This document shows, piece after piece, positions 1 to 10,289 of a stretch of DNA of 64,000 bases. The DNA is from JAEMQF01 sp963791595 (GTDB taxonomy: Bacteria; Pseudomonadota; Gammaproteobacteria; Burkholderiales; Burkholderiaceae_C): the NCBI GenBank assembly GCA_963791595.1, contig CAWBTF010000036.1, forward strand, positions 173,161 through 237,160, read 5' to 3'. The position numbers and the translations under genes were made by a program. Each line of letters starts with the position of its first letter. Position 1 is the stretch's first letter. Below the pieces are notes generated by a model, which ran no database searches, was not told the DNA's origin, and saw only the letters and a program-made list of their open reading frames with translations.

Positions 1-1
1 T

Positions 2-133
2 CTGGCCGAGCAAGGGCGCGTCGAGGTGGCGTGCGAGTTCTGCGCGCTGCAGTACCACTTCGATTCGGTCGATGTGGGGGAGTTGTTCACGCCGATGCGC
101 GATCAGATCCCGCCCACCGCCGCGATCAACTGA
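2..133 (+). CDS. hslO: Hsp33 redox chaperone, C-terminal fragment
   Basis: The window opens inside a reading frame that gives 43 residues before a TGA. The fragment contains a CEFC motif followed by YHFD and SVDV, which matches the C-terminal zinc-binding end of Hsp33 (second CxxC pair, then Y-x-F-D-x-VD). Hsp33 is a cytosolic chaperone holdase activated by oxidation of its four zinc-ligating cysteines. Only the second cysteine pair is visible because the gene starts before the window. The next gene is on the opposite strand and converges on it. Confidence 0.8.
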   Translation: MAEQGRVEVACEFCALQYHFDSVDVGELFTPMRDQIPPTAAIN

Positions 134-151
134 GGGCGTTTACCCCGGGGG

Positions 152-826
152 TCAGACCCTCGGCAGCGCATGGCGTTCGCACTGCGCGTCGCCGCAGCGC
201 TCGCAGACCCATTGCCATCGAGGCGCCGATTCGGTGTCGGCATCGGTGTCGGCATCGTTGTTGCCGCTGACGCGCTCCATCCGCAGTGCAGCGCGAACCG
301 CAGCCAATGCGTTGGCCAGGCGCAGCGGCCCGGTGCCGCAGACCACGGAAAACGGCAGTGAGGCGCCGGCCAGCGCGGTGCGCAGCAGGCGGTCGACCGG
401 CTCGCGCACGTGGGCGCCATCGCGCTGGTGGGCGTCGGCCTGCCAGGGGATGTCGAGCGCGGTGAGCAGGGTCAACGCATAGCCCGACTGTGCGTGCTGC
501 GCGAGGCTCGATGAGGGCGCGGTCGTTGAACAGGTACTCGCTGTAGACGGCGATCGTCAGTGCGGTCGTGTCGGCGACCACGATCTCGTGCTCGGCCGCG
601 GCGTGCGCGATGCGCCGCATTCTGTTCGTCGGCGATGCTGCGCTGCTCGTCCGGGCGCGGCGTGCGACCTTGCGCGTCGCAGAACTCGCGCAGGTACCTC
701 GGCGACGACAGCGACCTGCCGGCCTTCGCCGGCGAGGGCGGTGCGCAGGTCTTGCGCCAGCGTCGTCTTGCCGGTGCTCTCGGCGCCCAGCAATGCGATG
801 ACACGGCCACTCCAAGTGCGGGTCAT
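152..826 (-). pseudogene. NadR/Ttd14-like AAA ATPase, frame broken at least three times
   Basis: The frame starts with a clear P-loop, GAESTGKTTLAQDL, near residue 15. It then continues in successive frames with RTPRPDEQ, then EIVVADTTALTIAVYSEYLF, then LPFSVVCG, and ends with a Cys-rich tail (CERCGDAQCE). Read together, these give one protein of about 220 residues resembling the small nucleotide-binding ATPases related to the NadR kinase domain. Each frame change preserves the family sequence on both sides, so sequencing insertions are as likely as true decay. The exact substrate is unknown. It lies between hslO and hppA. Confidence 0.55.
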
Positions 827-952
827 GATGACTGCGGCGCGTTGTTCAGGGTCGGCGTGGATGGTGCTGAGTGGCCGGTGCGCGTCGCATCATCCCGACT
901 GAGCCGAATCCCGCCCAGGGCCTGCGCCGAGGCCCGGACCCGGCGCGCTGGG

Positions 953-3445
953 CTATTCGAGCTTGACTTCCACGCGTCGTGCGTCGGCGGCGGTGCCGGC
1001 GTTGATCTGCTCGGGCTTCTTCAGCTCGATCTTGTCCTCGGCGACTCCGGCCGCCTTGAGCGCGTCACGCGCAGCGAATGCACGCTGCTTTGCCAGCTCG
1101 GCATTCTTGGCCGGGTCGCCGGTGGCGTCGTGAAAGCCGCTGATCACCACCTTCTTCCCCGCCGCCACGCCCTTGATCACGTCGGCAAGCGCGGGCGCCG
1201 CATCGGCGGCCAGATCGGCCTTGCCGCTGGCGAAGTAGAACTTCACCACGCCGCCTTCCACCTTGACCGACGCCGCATCGGCGACCCCTGGAGCGGCGGG
1301 TGCCGGCGCGGGTGCGGTGGTGGCAGGTGCGGCAGCGGGCGCGGTGGACACCTTCGGGGCCGCATGAGAAGCTCCAGCGCCGCTCGTCACCGGGACCGGC
1401 AACAGCGGCACGATCAACAGCGCAACGATGTTGATGATCTTGATCAGCGGGTTCACGGCCGGGCCGGCGGTGTCTTTGTACGGGTCGCCCACCGTGTCGC
1501 CGGTGACGGCGGCCTTGTGCGTCTCGCTGCCCTTGCCGCCATGGTGGCCGTCTTCGATGTATTTCTTCGCGTTGTCCCAGGCGCCGCCGCCGGTGCACAT
1601 CGAGATCGCGACGAACAGGCCCGTGACGATCGTGCCCATCAGCAGACCGCCCAGCGCGGCCGGGCCGAGCAGCATACCCACCAGCACGGGAACGACCACC
1701 GGCAACAGGCTCGGGATCATCATTTCCTTGATCGCCGCAACCGTCAGCATGTCCACGGCCTTGCCGTATTCGGGCTTGGCGGTGCCTTCCATGATGCCCT
1801 TGATCTCACGGAACTGGCGCCGCACTTCAACCACGACGCTGCCGGCAGCGCGGCCCACCGCCTCCATCGCCATCGCACCGAACAGGTAGGGGATCAGGCC
1901 GCCGATGAACAGGCCGACGATGACTTTCGGCTCGCTCAGGTCGAAGCTGATGTCCATGCCGCGTGCGGTGAGCGAGTGGGTGTAGTCGGCGAACAGCACC
2001 AGGGCTGCGAGGCCCGCCGAGCCGATGGCGTAGCCCTTGGTCACGGCTTTCGTGGTGTTGCCCACCGCGTCCAACGGGTCGGTGATGTCGCGCACGCTCT
2101 TGGGCAGGTCCGACATTTCGGCGATGCCGCCGGCGTTGTCGGTGATCGGGCCGTAGGCGTCGAGCGCGACGACGATGCCGGCCATGCTCAGCATCGACGT
2201 GGCGGCGATGGCGATGCCATACAGGCCGCCGAGCTGGAACGAAACAAGGATCGCGATGCAGACGAACAGCACAGGCCAGGCTGTGGAACGCATCGACACG
2301 CCCAGGCCCGCGATGATGTTCGTGCCATGGCCGGTGGTCGAGGCTTGCGCGATGTGCTGCACCGGCGAGTATTGCGTGCCGGTGTAGTACTCGGTGATCC
2401 AGACCATCGCGCCGGTCAGCACCAGGCCGACGACGCAGGCGCCGAACAGGCGCAGTTGCGTGCCGGCGCCCAGCGCGTCGTCGGGCATGATGGCGCGCGT
2501 GATGAAAAAGAAGCCCACCAGCGAAATCACGCCGGCGACGATCAGGCCCTTGTAGAGCGCGGGCATCACGTTCTTCATTCCCGGCGTCGCCTTCACGGCG
2601 CTGCAACCGATGATCGACGCGATGATCGAAAAGCCGCCCAGCAGCAGCGGGTAGATCACGGCTTGCACCGACGCCGTCGTCACGACCAGCGCGCCGAGCG
2701 CCATCGTCGCGATCAGCGTCACCGCGTAGGTTTCGAACAGGTCGGCGGCCATGCCGGCGCAGTCGCCCACGTTGTCACCCACGTTGTCGGCAATCACCGC
2801 CGGGTTGCGCGGGTCGTCTTCCGGAATGCCGGCCTCGACCTTGCCCACCAGGTCAGCGCCGACGTCGGCGCCTTTGGTGAAGATGCCGCCGCCCAGCCGC
2901 GCGAAGATCGAAATCAGCGAAGCGCCGAACGCGAAGCCGAGCAGGGGCTTGATCGTGTCGGACAGCTTCGACACCGGCGTGACGTTGCCGTTGCCGGTGA
3001 GGAACAGGTAGAACACGCCCACGCCGAGCAGCCCGAGGCCGACGACGAGCATGCCGGTGATCGCCCCGCCCTTGAACGCGACGTCGAGCGCCGGGGCGAT
3101 GCCCTTGGTCGCGGCCTGCGCGGTGCGCACGTTGGCGCGCACCGAGACGTTCATGCCGATGAAACCGCAGGCACCCGACAAAACCGCGCCGAGCACGAAG
3201 CCCACGGCGGTGGTGCCGTTGATGAAGATGCCGATCAGGATCGTCAGCACCACGCCGACCATCGCGATGGTGCGGTACTGGCGCGCCAGGTAGGCGGCGG
3301 CGCCTTGTTGAATCGCGCCGGCGATCTCTTGCATGCGCGCGTTGCCGGCGTCTTGCGACAGGATCCAGCTGCGTTGCACGAAGCCGTAGATGACCGCGGC
3401 CACGCCGCAGGCGAGCGCGAAATAAAGCGCCATGGTGGTTGACAT
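953..3445 (-). CDS. hppA: K+-insensitive proton-pumping membrane pyrophosphatase with C-terminal OmpA-like domain
   Basis: This 830-residue protein hydrolyses cytosolic PPi and pumps protons across the inner membrane. Residues 1-about 670 form the usual multi-helix pump, with the acidic substrate motif DNVGDNVGDCAGMAADLFE and GNTTKAVTKG near residue 463. The Lys in that motif is the signature of K+-independent H+ pumps. After the last helix (INIVALLIVPLL) come an Ala/Pro-rich linker and, from about residue 727, an OmpA-like domain with D and NAELAKQRA motifs for peptidoglycan binding. Family members usually stop after the last helix, near 700 residues. The start at 3445 follows an AAGGAGA ribosome site. 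It is divergent from ppa. Confidence 0.9.
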   Translation of the reverse strand: MSTTMALYFALACGVAAVIYGFVQRSWILSQDAGNARMQEIAGAIQQGAAAYLARQYRTIAMVGVVLTILIGIFINGTTAVGFVLGAVLSGACGFIGMNVSVRANVRTAQAATKGIAPALDVAFKGGAITGMLVVGLGLLGVGVFYLFLTGNGNVTPVSKLSDTIKPLLGFAFGASLISIFARLGGGIFTKGADVGADLVGKVEAGIPEDDPRNPAVIADNVGDNVGDCAGMAADLFETYAVTLIATMALGALVVTTASVQAVIYPLLLGGFSIIASIIGCSAVKATPGMKNVMPALYKGLIVAGVISLVGFFFITRAIMPDDALGAGTQLRLFGACVVGLVLTGAMVWITEYYTGTQYSPVQHIAQASTTGHGTNIIAGLGVSMRSTAWPVLFVCIAILVSFQLGGLYGIAIAATSMLSMAGIVVALDAYGPITDNAGGIAEMSDLPKSVRDITDPLDAVGNTTKAVTKGYAIGSAGLAALVLFADYTHSLTARGMDISFDLSEPKVIVGLFIGGLIPYLFGAMAMEAVGRAAGSVVVEVRRQFREIKGIMEGTAKPEYGKAVDMLTVAAIKEMMIPSLLPVVVPVLVGMLLGPAALGGLLMGTIVTGLFVAISMCTGGGAWDNAKKYIEDGHHGGKGSETHKAAVTGDTVGDPYKDTAGPAVNPLIKIINIVALLIVPLLPVPVTSGAGASHAAPKVSTAPAAAPATTAPAPAPAAPGVADAASVKVEGGVVKFYFASGKADLAADAAPALADVIKGVAAGKKVVISGFHDATGDPAKNAELAKQRAFAARDALKAAGVAEDKIELKKPEQINAGTAADARRVEVKLE

Positions 3446-3672
3446 TGGCGTTGTCTCCTTGTGGTATGGGTGCCGGGCCGTTTGACGTGTTCGCACCTTG
3501 TCCGGCCCGGGCGAATCGGCAAAAACTTGCAGCCGTGGATGCTAAGCGAAGGCCGCTCGCAAGGCAATCCGAGGCGGGCGTATTTTGGCAGGGCTTGTCG
3601 CGTCCGAGTCGCACTTTTCGGGCACGCCTTGATGGTGGCTAAGATAGGGTTACCCCCAACATCGGAACCACG

Positions 3673-4209
3673 ATGAGCCTGCACAACGTGACCCCGGGCC
3701 CGGACGCCCCTGCCCAGTTCAACGTGATCATCGAAATCCCGATGAACGCGAACCCGATCAAGTACGAGGTCGACAAGGAAAGCGGCGCGATGTTCGTCGA
3801 CCGCTTCATGAGCACCGCGATGCACTACCCGTGCAACTACGGCTACATCCCGCAGACGCTGGCCGACGACGGCGACCCGGTCGACGTGCTCGTGATCACG
3901 CCGTTTCCTTTGGCCCCAAGCGTGGTGGTGAAGTGCCGGCCGCTCGGTGTGCTGAAGATGGAAGACGAAGCTGGCGGCGACGCGAAGCTGCTCGCCGTGC
4001 CGATCGACAAGATCCTGTCGATCTACTCGCATTGGAAGAAGCCCGAGGACCTGAACCCGTTGCGGCTGAAAACGATTCAACATTTCTTCGAGCACTACAA
4101 GGATCTCGAAGAGGGCAAGTGGGTCTCGGTGAAGGGCTGGGAAGGGCCGGAGTCGGCGATGGCCGAGGTGAGCCATGGCATTGCCGCGTACGCCGCGGTA
4201 CCGAAGTAG
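3673..4209 (+). CDS. ppa: Soluble inorganic pyrophosphatase
   Basis: A 178-residue family I pyrophosphatase that converts PPi to two phosphates in the cytosol. Typical features are ESGAMFVDRFM, MHYPCNYGYIPQT and the metal-binding DDGDPVDVLV, and the length is normal. It is transcribed away from hppA, so the soluble and the energy-conserving pyrophosphatase share a 227-bp intergenic region. A TAAGAT at 3640-3645 could be a -10 element, but no convincing -35 is visible. The next gene's ATG follows its TAG with no gap, which suggests co-transcription. Confidence 0.95.
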   Translation: MSLHNVTPGPDAPAQFNVIIEIPMNANPIKYEVDKESGAMFVDRFMSTAMHYPCNYGYIPQTLADDGDPVDVLVITPFPLAPSVVVKCRPLGVLKMEDEAGGDAKLLAVPIDKILSIYSHWKKPEDLNPLRLKTIQHFFEHYKDLEEGKWVSVKGWEGPESAMAEVSHGIAAYAAVPK

Positions 4210-6949
4210 ATGATGCGCCTGCGTTTGCCTGCTGCGTTTCTGCGGGCGATCGGATCGATCGCGCTGTTGTTGGTGGCGAGCCTGGCCGGTGGCGTAGCGT
4301 CGGCGCTCCCGGCGGGGTTCACCAAGGTGACATCGGTCGAAGGCATCGACGAATACCGCCTGGCCAACGGACTGCAGGTGCTGCTGGTTCCCGACGATTC
4401 CAAGCCGACGACGACCGTCAACCTCACCTACCGCGTCGGCTCGCGCCACGAGAACTACGGCGAGACCGGCATGGCGCATTTGCTCGAGCATCTGTTGTTC
4501 AAGGGCAGCACCAAGCACCCGCAGGTCTGGGCCGAGTTCGAGAAGCGCGGCCTGCGGGCGAACGGCACGACGTGGTTCGATCGCACCAACTACACCGCGA
4601 GTTTTTCGAGCAACGACGCGAACCTGCGCTGGTACCTCGGCTGGCAGGCCGACGCGATGGTGAACAGCTTCATCGCGCGCAAGGATCTCGACACCGAGAT
4701 GACGGTGGTGCGCAACGAGATGGAGATGGGTGAGAACAGCCCGGATCGCATCTTGTTCGAGAAGACGCTGGCCGCGATGTACGAGTGGCACAACTACGGC
4801 AAGAGCACGATCGGCGCGCGCGCGGATGTGGAGAACGTCGACATTCCGAATTTGCGCGCCTTCTATAAACGCTACTACCAACCGGACAAGGCCACGTTGA
4901 TCGTCGCCGGGCGCTTCCCGGTGGAGAAGACCCTGGACTGGATCGCACAGTCGTTCGGCCCGATCCAGGCCTCGAAGCAACGCCGGCCTCTGCATTACAC
5001 GCTGGACCCGGTGCAGGACGGCGAACGCAGCGTCACGCTGCGCCGCGGCGGGCGGCGTGCCGATGCTGCTGGCGGGTTACCATGTGCCTCCGGCTGCGCA
5101 CGCCGACTTCGCCGCGGTCGAATTGCTCGCGCTGGTCATGGGCGAGTCGCCCTCGGGTCGTTTGCACAAGCGCTTGACGGAAAAGCAGCTGGCCGCCGAC
5201 ACGTTCGCCTTCGCCCAGGGCTTGGCCGAACCGGGCTTTGCGATGTTCGGCGCGCAGCTCGGGCCGGAGCAAGACGTGGAGCCGGCGCGCGCTGCCTTGC
5301 TCGCCACGCTGGAAAGCGCGTCGAGCGAAGCGCTGACGAACGAAGAATTGCAGCGCGCGAAAGGCAAATGGTTGAAGCGCTGGGAGCAGGCGTTCACGAA
5401 TCCGGAAGGCGTGGGGCTGGCGCTGTCGGAGTCGATCGCGGAAGGCGACTGGCGCTTGTTCTTCTTGACGCGCGACCGAGTGCGCGACGCCACGCTGGCC
5501 GACTTGCAGCGCGTGGCCGAACAGCGCTTGCTCGCCTCGAACCGAACCCTCGGAATCTATCTGCCTACCGACAAACCGCGGCGTGCGCCGGCTCCGGCCA
5601 AGATCGACGTGGCGCAGGCGCTGCGCGAGTTCAAACCGCAGGCGGCCGCGGCCAAGGTCGAATCGTTCGAAGCGACGCCGGCGAACATCGACGCACGCAC
5701 TCAGCGCTTCGAAATCGACGGCGTGAAGGTCGCGCTGCTGGCCAAAGGCACGCGCGGCGCTGCCGCGCAGGCGGTGCTGACGCTCTACCTCGGAGACGCG
5801 CCCTCGCTGGCGGGGCAGGTGGAGGTCTCCGAGGCGGTGGCGGCGCTGCTCGACAAGGGCACGGCGACGCTCACGCGCCAGCAGGTGCAAGACCGGCTCG
5901 ACGCGCTCAAGACCGAGCTGAGCGTGCAGAGCCAGCCGGGCAGGGTGAGCCTGCACCTGCGCTCGCGCCGCGAGCACCTGGCCGACGCGGTGGCCTTGGC
6001 GTGCGAGCTGCTGCGCGCCCCGAGCTTTCCGGCGCAGGCGCTGGACGAGTGGCGGCGGCAGACCTTTGCGGCTATCGAGCAGCAGCGCAAGGAGCCCGAG
6101 AGCGTGGCCGAGAACGAGCTGGCGCGCCTGGGCAACCCGTATCCGCGCGGCGACGTGCGTCACGCGCGCAGCTTTGACGAGTGGATGCACGATGTGAACA
6201 CGGTGGAGATCGAACAGGTCAAGGCCTTCCATCGCCGCTTTTATGGCGCATCGAATGCCGTGTTCTCGGCGGTCGGCGACATCGATGCACCGGCGCTGCG
6301 CCAGGCGCTGTCGGGCGGGCTTGCCACTTGGCGCTCGGGCGTTGCGTTTCAGCGCATTGAAATGCCGGCGGTGCCGGTCAAGGCGCAACGGCTGGTGCTG
6401 GCCACGCCCGACAAGCAGAACGCGACGCTGCTGGCGCGCGCCACGCTGCCGTTGACCGACAGCGACGCCGATTACCCGGCGCTGACGATGGCCAACTTCC
6501 TGCTCGGCGGCGGCGGCAATTCGCGGCTGTGGAAGCGCATTCGCGAGCGCGAAGGCTTGTCGTACGACGTGCGCAGCAGCGTGCATTGGAGCCAGTTCGA
6601 GCCGAACTCGCCTTGGGTGGCCAGTGCGATCTTCGCGCCGCAGAACCGAGCCAAGGTGGAGACCGCGTTGCGCGAAGAAATCGAGCGTGCGCTGCGCGAC
6701 GGCTTCACCGCGCAGGAACTGGCCGAGGGCAAGAGCGGATTGCTCAACTTCCGGCGCCTGTCGCGCGCGCAAGACGGGAGCCTGGCCTCGGGCCTGGCGA
6801 ACAACCTCTATCTCGGGCGCACATTCGCACTGGCAGGCCAGGTCGACGCGGCGCTGTCGGCGTTGACGCTGGCCCAGGTGAACGCCGCGTTGCGCAAGTA
6901 CATTCGGCCGGATGAGTTCGTGACGGCGGTGGCGGGGGACTTCAAATGA
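4210..6949 (+). CDS. M16 family zinc metallopeptidase, two M16 repeats, one frameshift
   Basis: A pitrilysin-type peptidase of about 910 residues, probably periplasmic: residues 1-35 look like a signal peptide ending near VASA. The first half carries the inverted zinc motif HLLEH and a downstream ENVDIPNLRAFYKRYY region. The second half is the usual non-catalytic M16 repeat, ending in VTAVAGDFK. The frame breaks at about 5047, where one extra G in a GC-rich run separates VTLRR from PMLLAGYHVP. Both sides are well conserved, so a sequencing error is likely. If the break is real, only the catalytic half (to about residue 280) would be made. It directly follows ppa. Confidence 0.8.
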
Positions 6950-6991
6950 CGCACCGGCTGGTGCCTGCGCCCTCGCCAGTTGCGCGCAGGG

Positions 6992-8177
6992 CTACGGCTG
7001 TGTCGCAATGCGCTTGAAGGGTTTGCGCGTCTCTAGCTCTTCGAGGTAGTTCGCGACACCTTCGCCTTCACGTGCCAGGAAGTCGGCCACCGCTGACGCG
7101 AACTGCGGGTGCGCGAGCCAGTGCGCCGACCAGGTCTGCACCGGCAACAGGCCGCGCGCCATCTTGTGCTCGCCTTGTGCGCCGCCCTCGAAACGTCGGT
7201 AGCCGTTGGCGATGCACCATGCGAGCGGCTGGTAGTAGCAGGCATCGAAATGCAGGCAGTCGACCGTTTCGGTCGCGCCCCAGTAGCGGCCGTAGGCGAT
7301 CCGCTGCGCGGGGTCGAGCGCGATCAGCGACGCGGCAATGCGCTCCCCGCCGCGCGACGCGATGAAGAGCAGCCAATGCGGCGCCATCTCGTGCGCCATG
7401 CGCGCAAAGAAATTGCGCGTCAAATACGGCGTGGAGCGGTGTTCGCGGTAGGTTTTCGTGTAGCAGCGGTAGAAGAAGTCCCAGTCCGCGTCGCCGATCT
7501 GCGTGCCTTGCAGCGCGGTGAAGCTGACAGCGGCGCCGCGCACCCGGCGGCGTTCTTGTTGGATCTTCTTGCGCTTGTCGCGTTGCAGACTGGCGAGGAA
7601 CTGCTCGAAGTCAGCGTAACGCTCGGGTGCGCGGTTCTCCCAATGGAATTGCACGCTACTGCGCATCATCCAGCCGGCTTCGCGCGCCGCGAGTTTGGTC
7701 GGCGTCATCGAGGAACAAGACATGCACTGACGAGAGCCGGCTCTGGCTCGCGATGGCCTGCACGGCGCGCAGCAGCGCGACGCGGGCTTTGGCATCGCGC
7801 GCGAGCAGGCGCGCACCCGGCACCGGCGTGAACGGCACGGCGCAGAGCAGCTTCGGGTAGTAGGCGAGTCCGTGGCGCTGGTAGGCGTCGGCCCAGGCCC
7901 AGTCGAACACGTATTCGCCGTAGGAATGGTCTTTCAGGTAGAGCGCGCAGGCGGCGACGATCTGGTCGCTCTCGAGCAGGGCCACAAACTGCGCCTGCCA
8001 ACCGGTTTGCGCGCAGGCGCTGCCGCTGGCGTGCAAGGCGCGCAGGTATTCGAGGCGCATGAACGGCGTGGCTTCGGGCTGCAATTCGAGCAATGCGTTC
8101 CACTGCGCTGCATCGACGTCATCGGGGTCGGAGAAGGTCCGAATGACATAATCATTTGCTCGATCCGCACGCGCCAT
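6992..8177 (-). CDS. GNAT-like protein of the FemAB/DUF482 family, one frameshift
   Basis: Two overlapping frames join into one protein of about 390 residues. The N-terminal part includes YLKDHSYGEYVFDWAWADAY and the C-terminal part includes QRDKRKKIQQERRRV and GGAQGEHKMARGLLPVQTWS, both characteristic of the DUF482/peptidogalycan-biosysnthesis-like acetyltransferase family common in proteobacteria. The join is at about 7695, where one extra base separates LFLDDADQ from LAAREAGWMM. The biochemical role is not established for the family. Its ATG abuts the nadE ATG on the other strand, so the two starts form CATATG. Confidence 0.75.
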
Positions 8178-9851
8178 ATGTCAGCAAAACCCTCGGTCAA
8201 AGTGGCGCTCGCGCAAATCAATGCGACGGTGGGAGACCTCGCCGGCAACGTGCGCCGGATCGTCGAGGCCGCGCGAAGCGCCTACGCCCAAGGCGCGCGG
8301 CTCGTGCTGACCCCGGAGCTGGGCATCTGCGGCTACCCGCCGGAGGACTTGTTGTTCCGACCGGCGTTCATGGAAGCGTGCGCCGCGGCGGTGCAAGACT
8401 GCGCGCGCGCCTTGGCCGAATTGCCGAATCTGTTTGTCGTGGTCGGGCATCCGCATCAACTGGGTGAACTGGCCGATCTTAGGTCCAAGTCGTGGGCGGT
8501 TCCGCGGCGTTGCAACGCGGCCTCGGTGCTGAGCGGCGGGCGCATCATTGCCACGTATTGCAAGCGCGAGCTGCCGAACTACCAGGTCTTCGACGAGCGC
8601 CGCTACTTCGCGAGCGGGCGCGACGCGGGGATGGGGCCGGTGGTGTTCGAGGTGGACGGTCTGCGCTTCGGCCTGAACATCTGCGAAGACGCCTGGTTCG
8701 ACGAGCCGGCGCTGGCCGCGAAACGTGCCGGCGCCGATGTGCTGTGCGTGCTGAACGCATCGCCCTTCCACCTGGGCAAGGCGGAAGAGCGCGAGCAGCG
8801 CATGGCGCAGCGCGCGAAGGCGCATGCGATGCCGCTGCTGTATTCGCACCTGGTGGGCGGGCAAGACGAAGTCGTCTTCGACGGCGCTTCGTTCGCCCTT
8901 GATGCGCGCGGCGACATCGCGGCGCGTGCGCCGATGTTCGAAGAAGCGTTGACACTGCTCGACGTCACCGCCGATACGGCCACCGGTGCCGTCGCGCCGT
9001 TGCCCAGTCTTGAAGCGCAGGCTTGGGCCGCGTTGGTGACGGGCGTGCGCGACTACGTGGGCAAGAACGGCTTTCCCGGCGTCATCATCGGCTTGAGCGG
9101 CGGCATCGATTCCGCGCTCGTGCTCGCGGTCGCGGTGGACGCCCTCGGCGCCGACCGCGTGCGCGCCGTGATGATGCCCTCGCCCTACACGGCCGACATC
9201 TCGTGGATCGACGCGCGCGACATGGCGCGGCGCCTGAACGTGCGCTACGACGAAATCTCGATCGTGCCGATGATCGATGCGTTTCGCGCGAGCCTGGCCC
9301 GTGAGTTTGCCGGTCTCGCCGAAGACGCCACCGAAGAGAACATCCAGGCGCGGATTCGCGGCACGCTGCTGATGGCCTTGTCGAACAAGTTCGGCACGAT
9401 CGTTCTGACCACCGGCAACAAGAGCGAAATGGCCACCGGCTACTGCACGCTGTACGGCGACATGGCGGGAGGCTTTGCCGTGATCAAGGACGTGGCGAAG
9501 ACGCTCGTCTACCGGCTCGCGGCCTGGCGCAATTCGCAAGGGGCGGAGGTGATTCCGCAGCGCATCATCACGCGCGCGCCGTCGGCCGAACTGCGCGCGA
9601 ACCAGACCGACCAGGACAGCCTGCCCGCCTACGAGGTGCTGGACGCGATTCTGCAGCGCTACATGGAGGAGGACCAGAGCATCGCGCAGATCGTGGCCGC
9701 CGGGTTTGCGCAGGCCGACGTGGAACGCGTCACGCGCCTCATCAAGGTCAACGAGTACAAGCGGCGCCAGGCGCCGGTGGGCATCCGCATCACGCACCGC
9801 GCGTTCGGGCGCGATTGGCGCTATCCGATCACGTCGAAATTCCGCGCGTAA
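8178..9851 (+). CDS. nadE: Glutamine-dependent NAD+ synthetase
   Basis: A 557-residue enzyme that amidates deamido-NAD+ using ammonia released from glutamine. The N-terminal nitrilase-like glutaminase has the Glu (LTPELG, residue 47), Lys (CKRELPNYQ) and Cys (LNICEDAW) of the catalytic triad. The C-terminal synthetase has the PP-loop SGGIDS near residue 307 and a TTGNKSEMATGY motif. A loop between GELADL and RRCNAAS is slightly longer than I expect. The ATG at 8178 gives the standard N-terminus (KVALAQINATVGD) but has no good ribosome site and no spacer from the divergent neighbour. glnB follows after 33 bp. Confidence 0.93.
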   Translation: MSAKPSVKVALAQINATVGDLAGNVRRIVEAARSAYAQGARLVLTPELGICGYPPEDLLFRPAFMEACAAAVQDCARALAELPNLFVVVGHPHQLGELADLRSKSWAVPRRCNAASVLSGGRIIATYCKRELPNYQVFDERRYFASGRDAGMGPVVFEVDGLRFGLNICEDAWFDEPALAAKRAGADVLCVLNASPFHLGKAEEREQRMAQRAKAHAMPLLYSHLVGGQDEVVFDGASFALDARGDIAARAPMFEEALTLLDVTADTATGAVAPLPSLEAQAWAALVTGVRDYVGKNGFPGVIIGLSGGIDSALVLAVAVDALGADRVRAVMMPSPYTADISWIDARDMARRLNVRYDEISIVPMIDAFRASLAREFAGLAEDATEENIQARIRGTLLMALSNKFGTIVLTTGNKSEMATGYCTLYGDMAGGFAVIKDVAKTLVYRLAAWRNSQGAEVIPQRIITRAPSAELRANQTDQDSLPAYEVLDAILQRYMEEDQSIAQIVAAGFAQADVERVTRLIKVNEYKRRQAPVGIRITHRAFGRDWRYPITSKFRA

Positions 9852-9884
9852 ACTAGGCGCCATCCAGCACCCGCGAGCCGACCC

Positions 9885-10223
9885 ATGAAACAGATCACCG
9901 CGATCGTCAAGCCGTTCAAACTGGAAGAGGTGCGCGAGGCGCTGGCCGAAGTGGGCGTGACCGGATTGACGGTCACGGAAGTCAAGGGCTTCGGCCGCCA
10001 GAAGGGCCACACCGAGCTCTATCGAGGTGCCGAGTACGTGGTCGACTTCCTGCCCAAGGTGAAGGTGGAAGTCGTGGTGAAAGACGGCGACGTGGAGCGC
10101 TGCATCGAAGCGATCGTCAAGGCGGCGAAGACCGGCAAGATCGGCGACGGCAAGATTTTCGTTTCGGCGGTCGAGCAGGTGGTTCGCATCCGCACCGGCG
10201 AGACCGACGAAGACGCGGTCTGA
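9885..10223 (+). CDS. glnB: PII nitrogen regulatory protein
   Basis: A 112-residue PII signal protein, the usual length, which senses 2-oxoglutarate, ATP/ADP and glutamine and controls nitrogen assimilation. It begins MKQITAIVKPFKLEEVREAL, has the T-loop with the uridylylation Tyr in the sequence GHTELYRGAEY (Tyr near 51), and ends with the VVRIRTGE strand. It lies just behind nadE, an ammonia/glutamine-consuming enzyme, which suggests joint expression. There is no amtB in the window, so this is more likely glnB than glnK. Confidence 0.93.
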   Translation: MKQITAIVKPFKLEEVREALAEVGVTGLTVTEVKGFGRQKGHTELYRGAEYVVDFLPKVKVEVVVKDGDVERCIEAIVKAAKTGKIGDGKIFVSAVEQVVRIRTGETDEDAV

Positions 10224-10289
10224 ATCTGGCTGGACGCCCGGTTCGTGGCGGGTGCGGCGAGTGTGCCCGCCGGCGAGTCCGGCCGGTTC

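Noticed and set aside
560..3442. A 960-codon open frame on the plus strand opposite hppA
   Set aside because: It is the antisense of hppA in a high-GC frame, rich in Arg, His and Ala with no family motifs.
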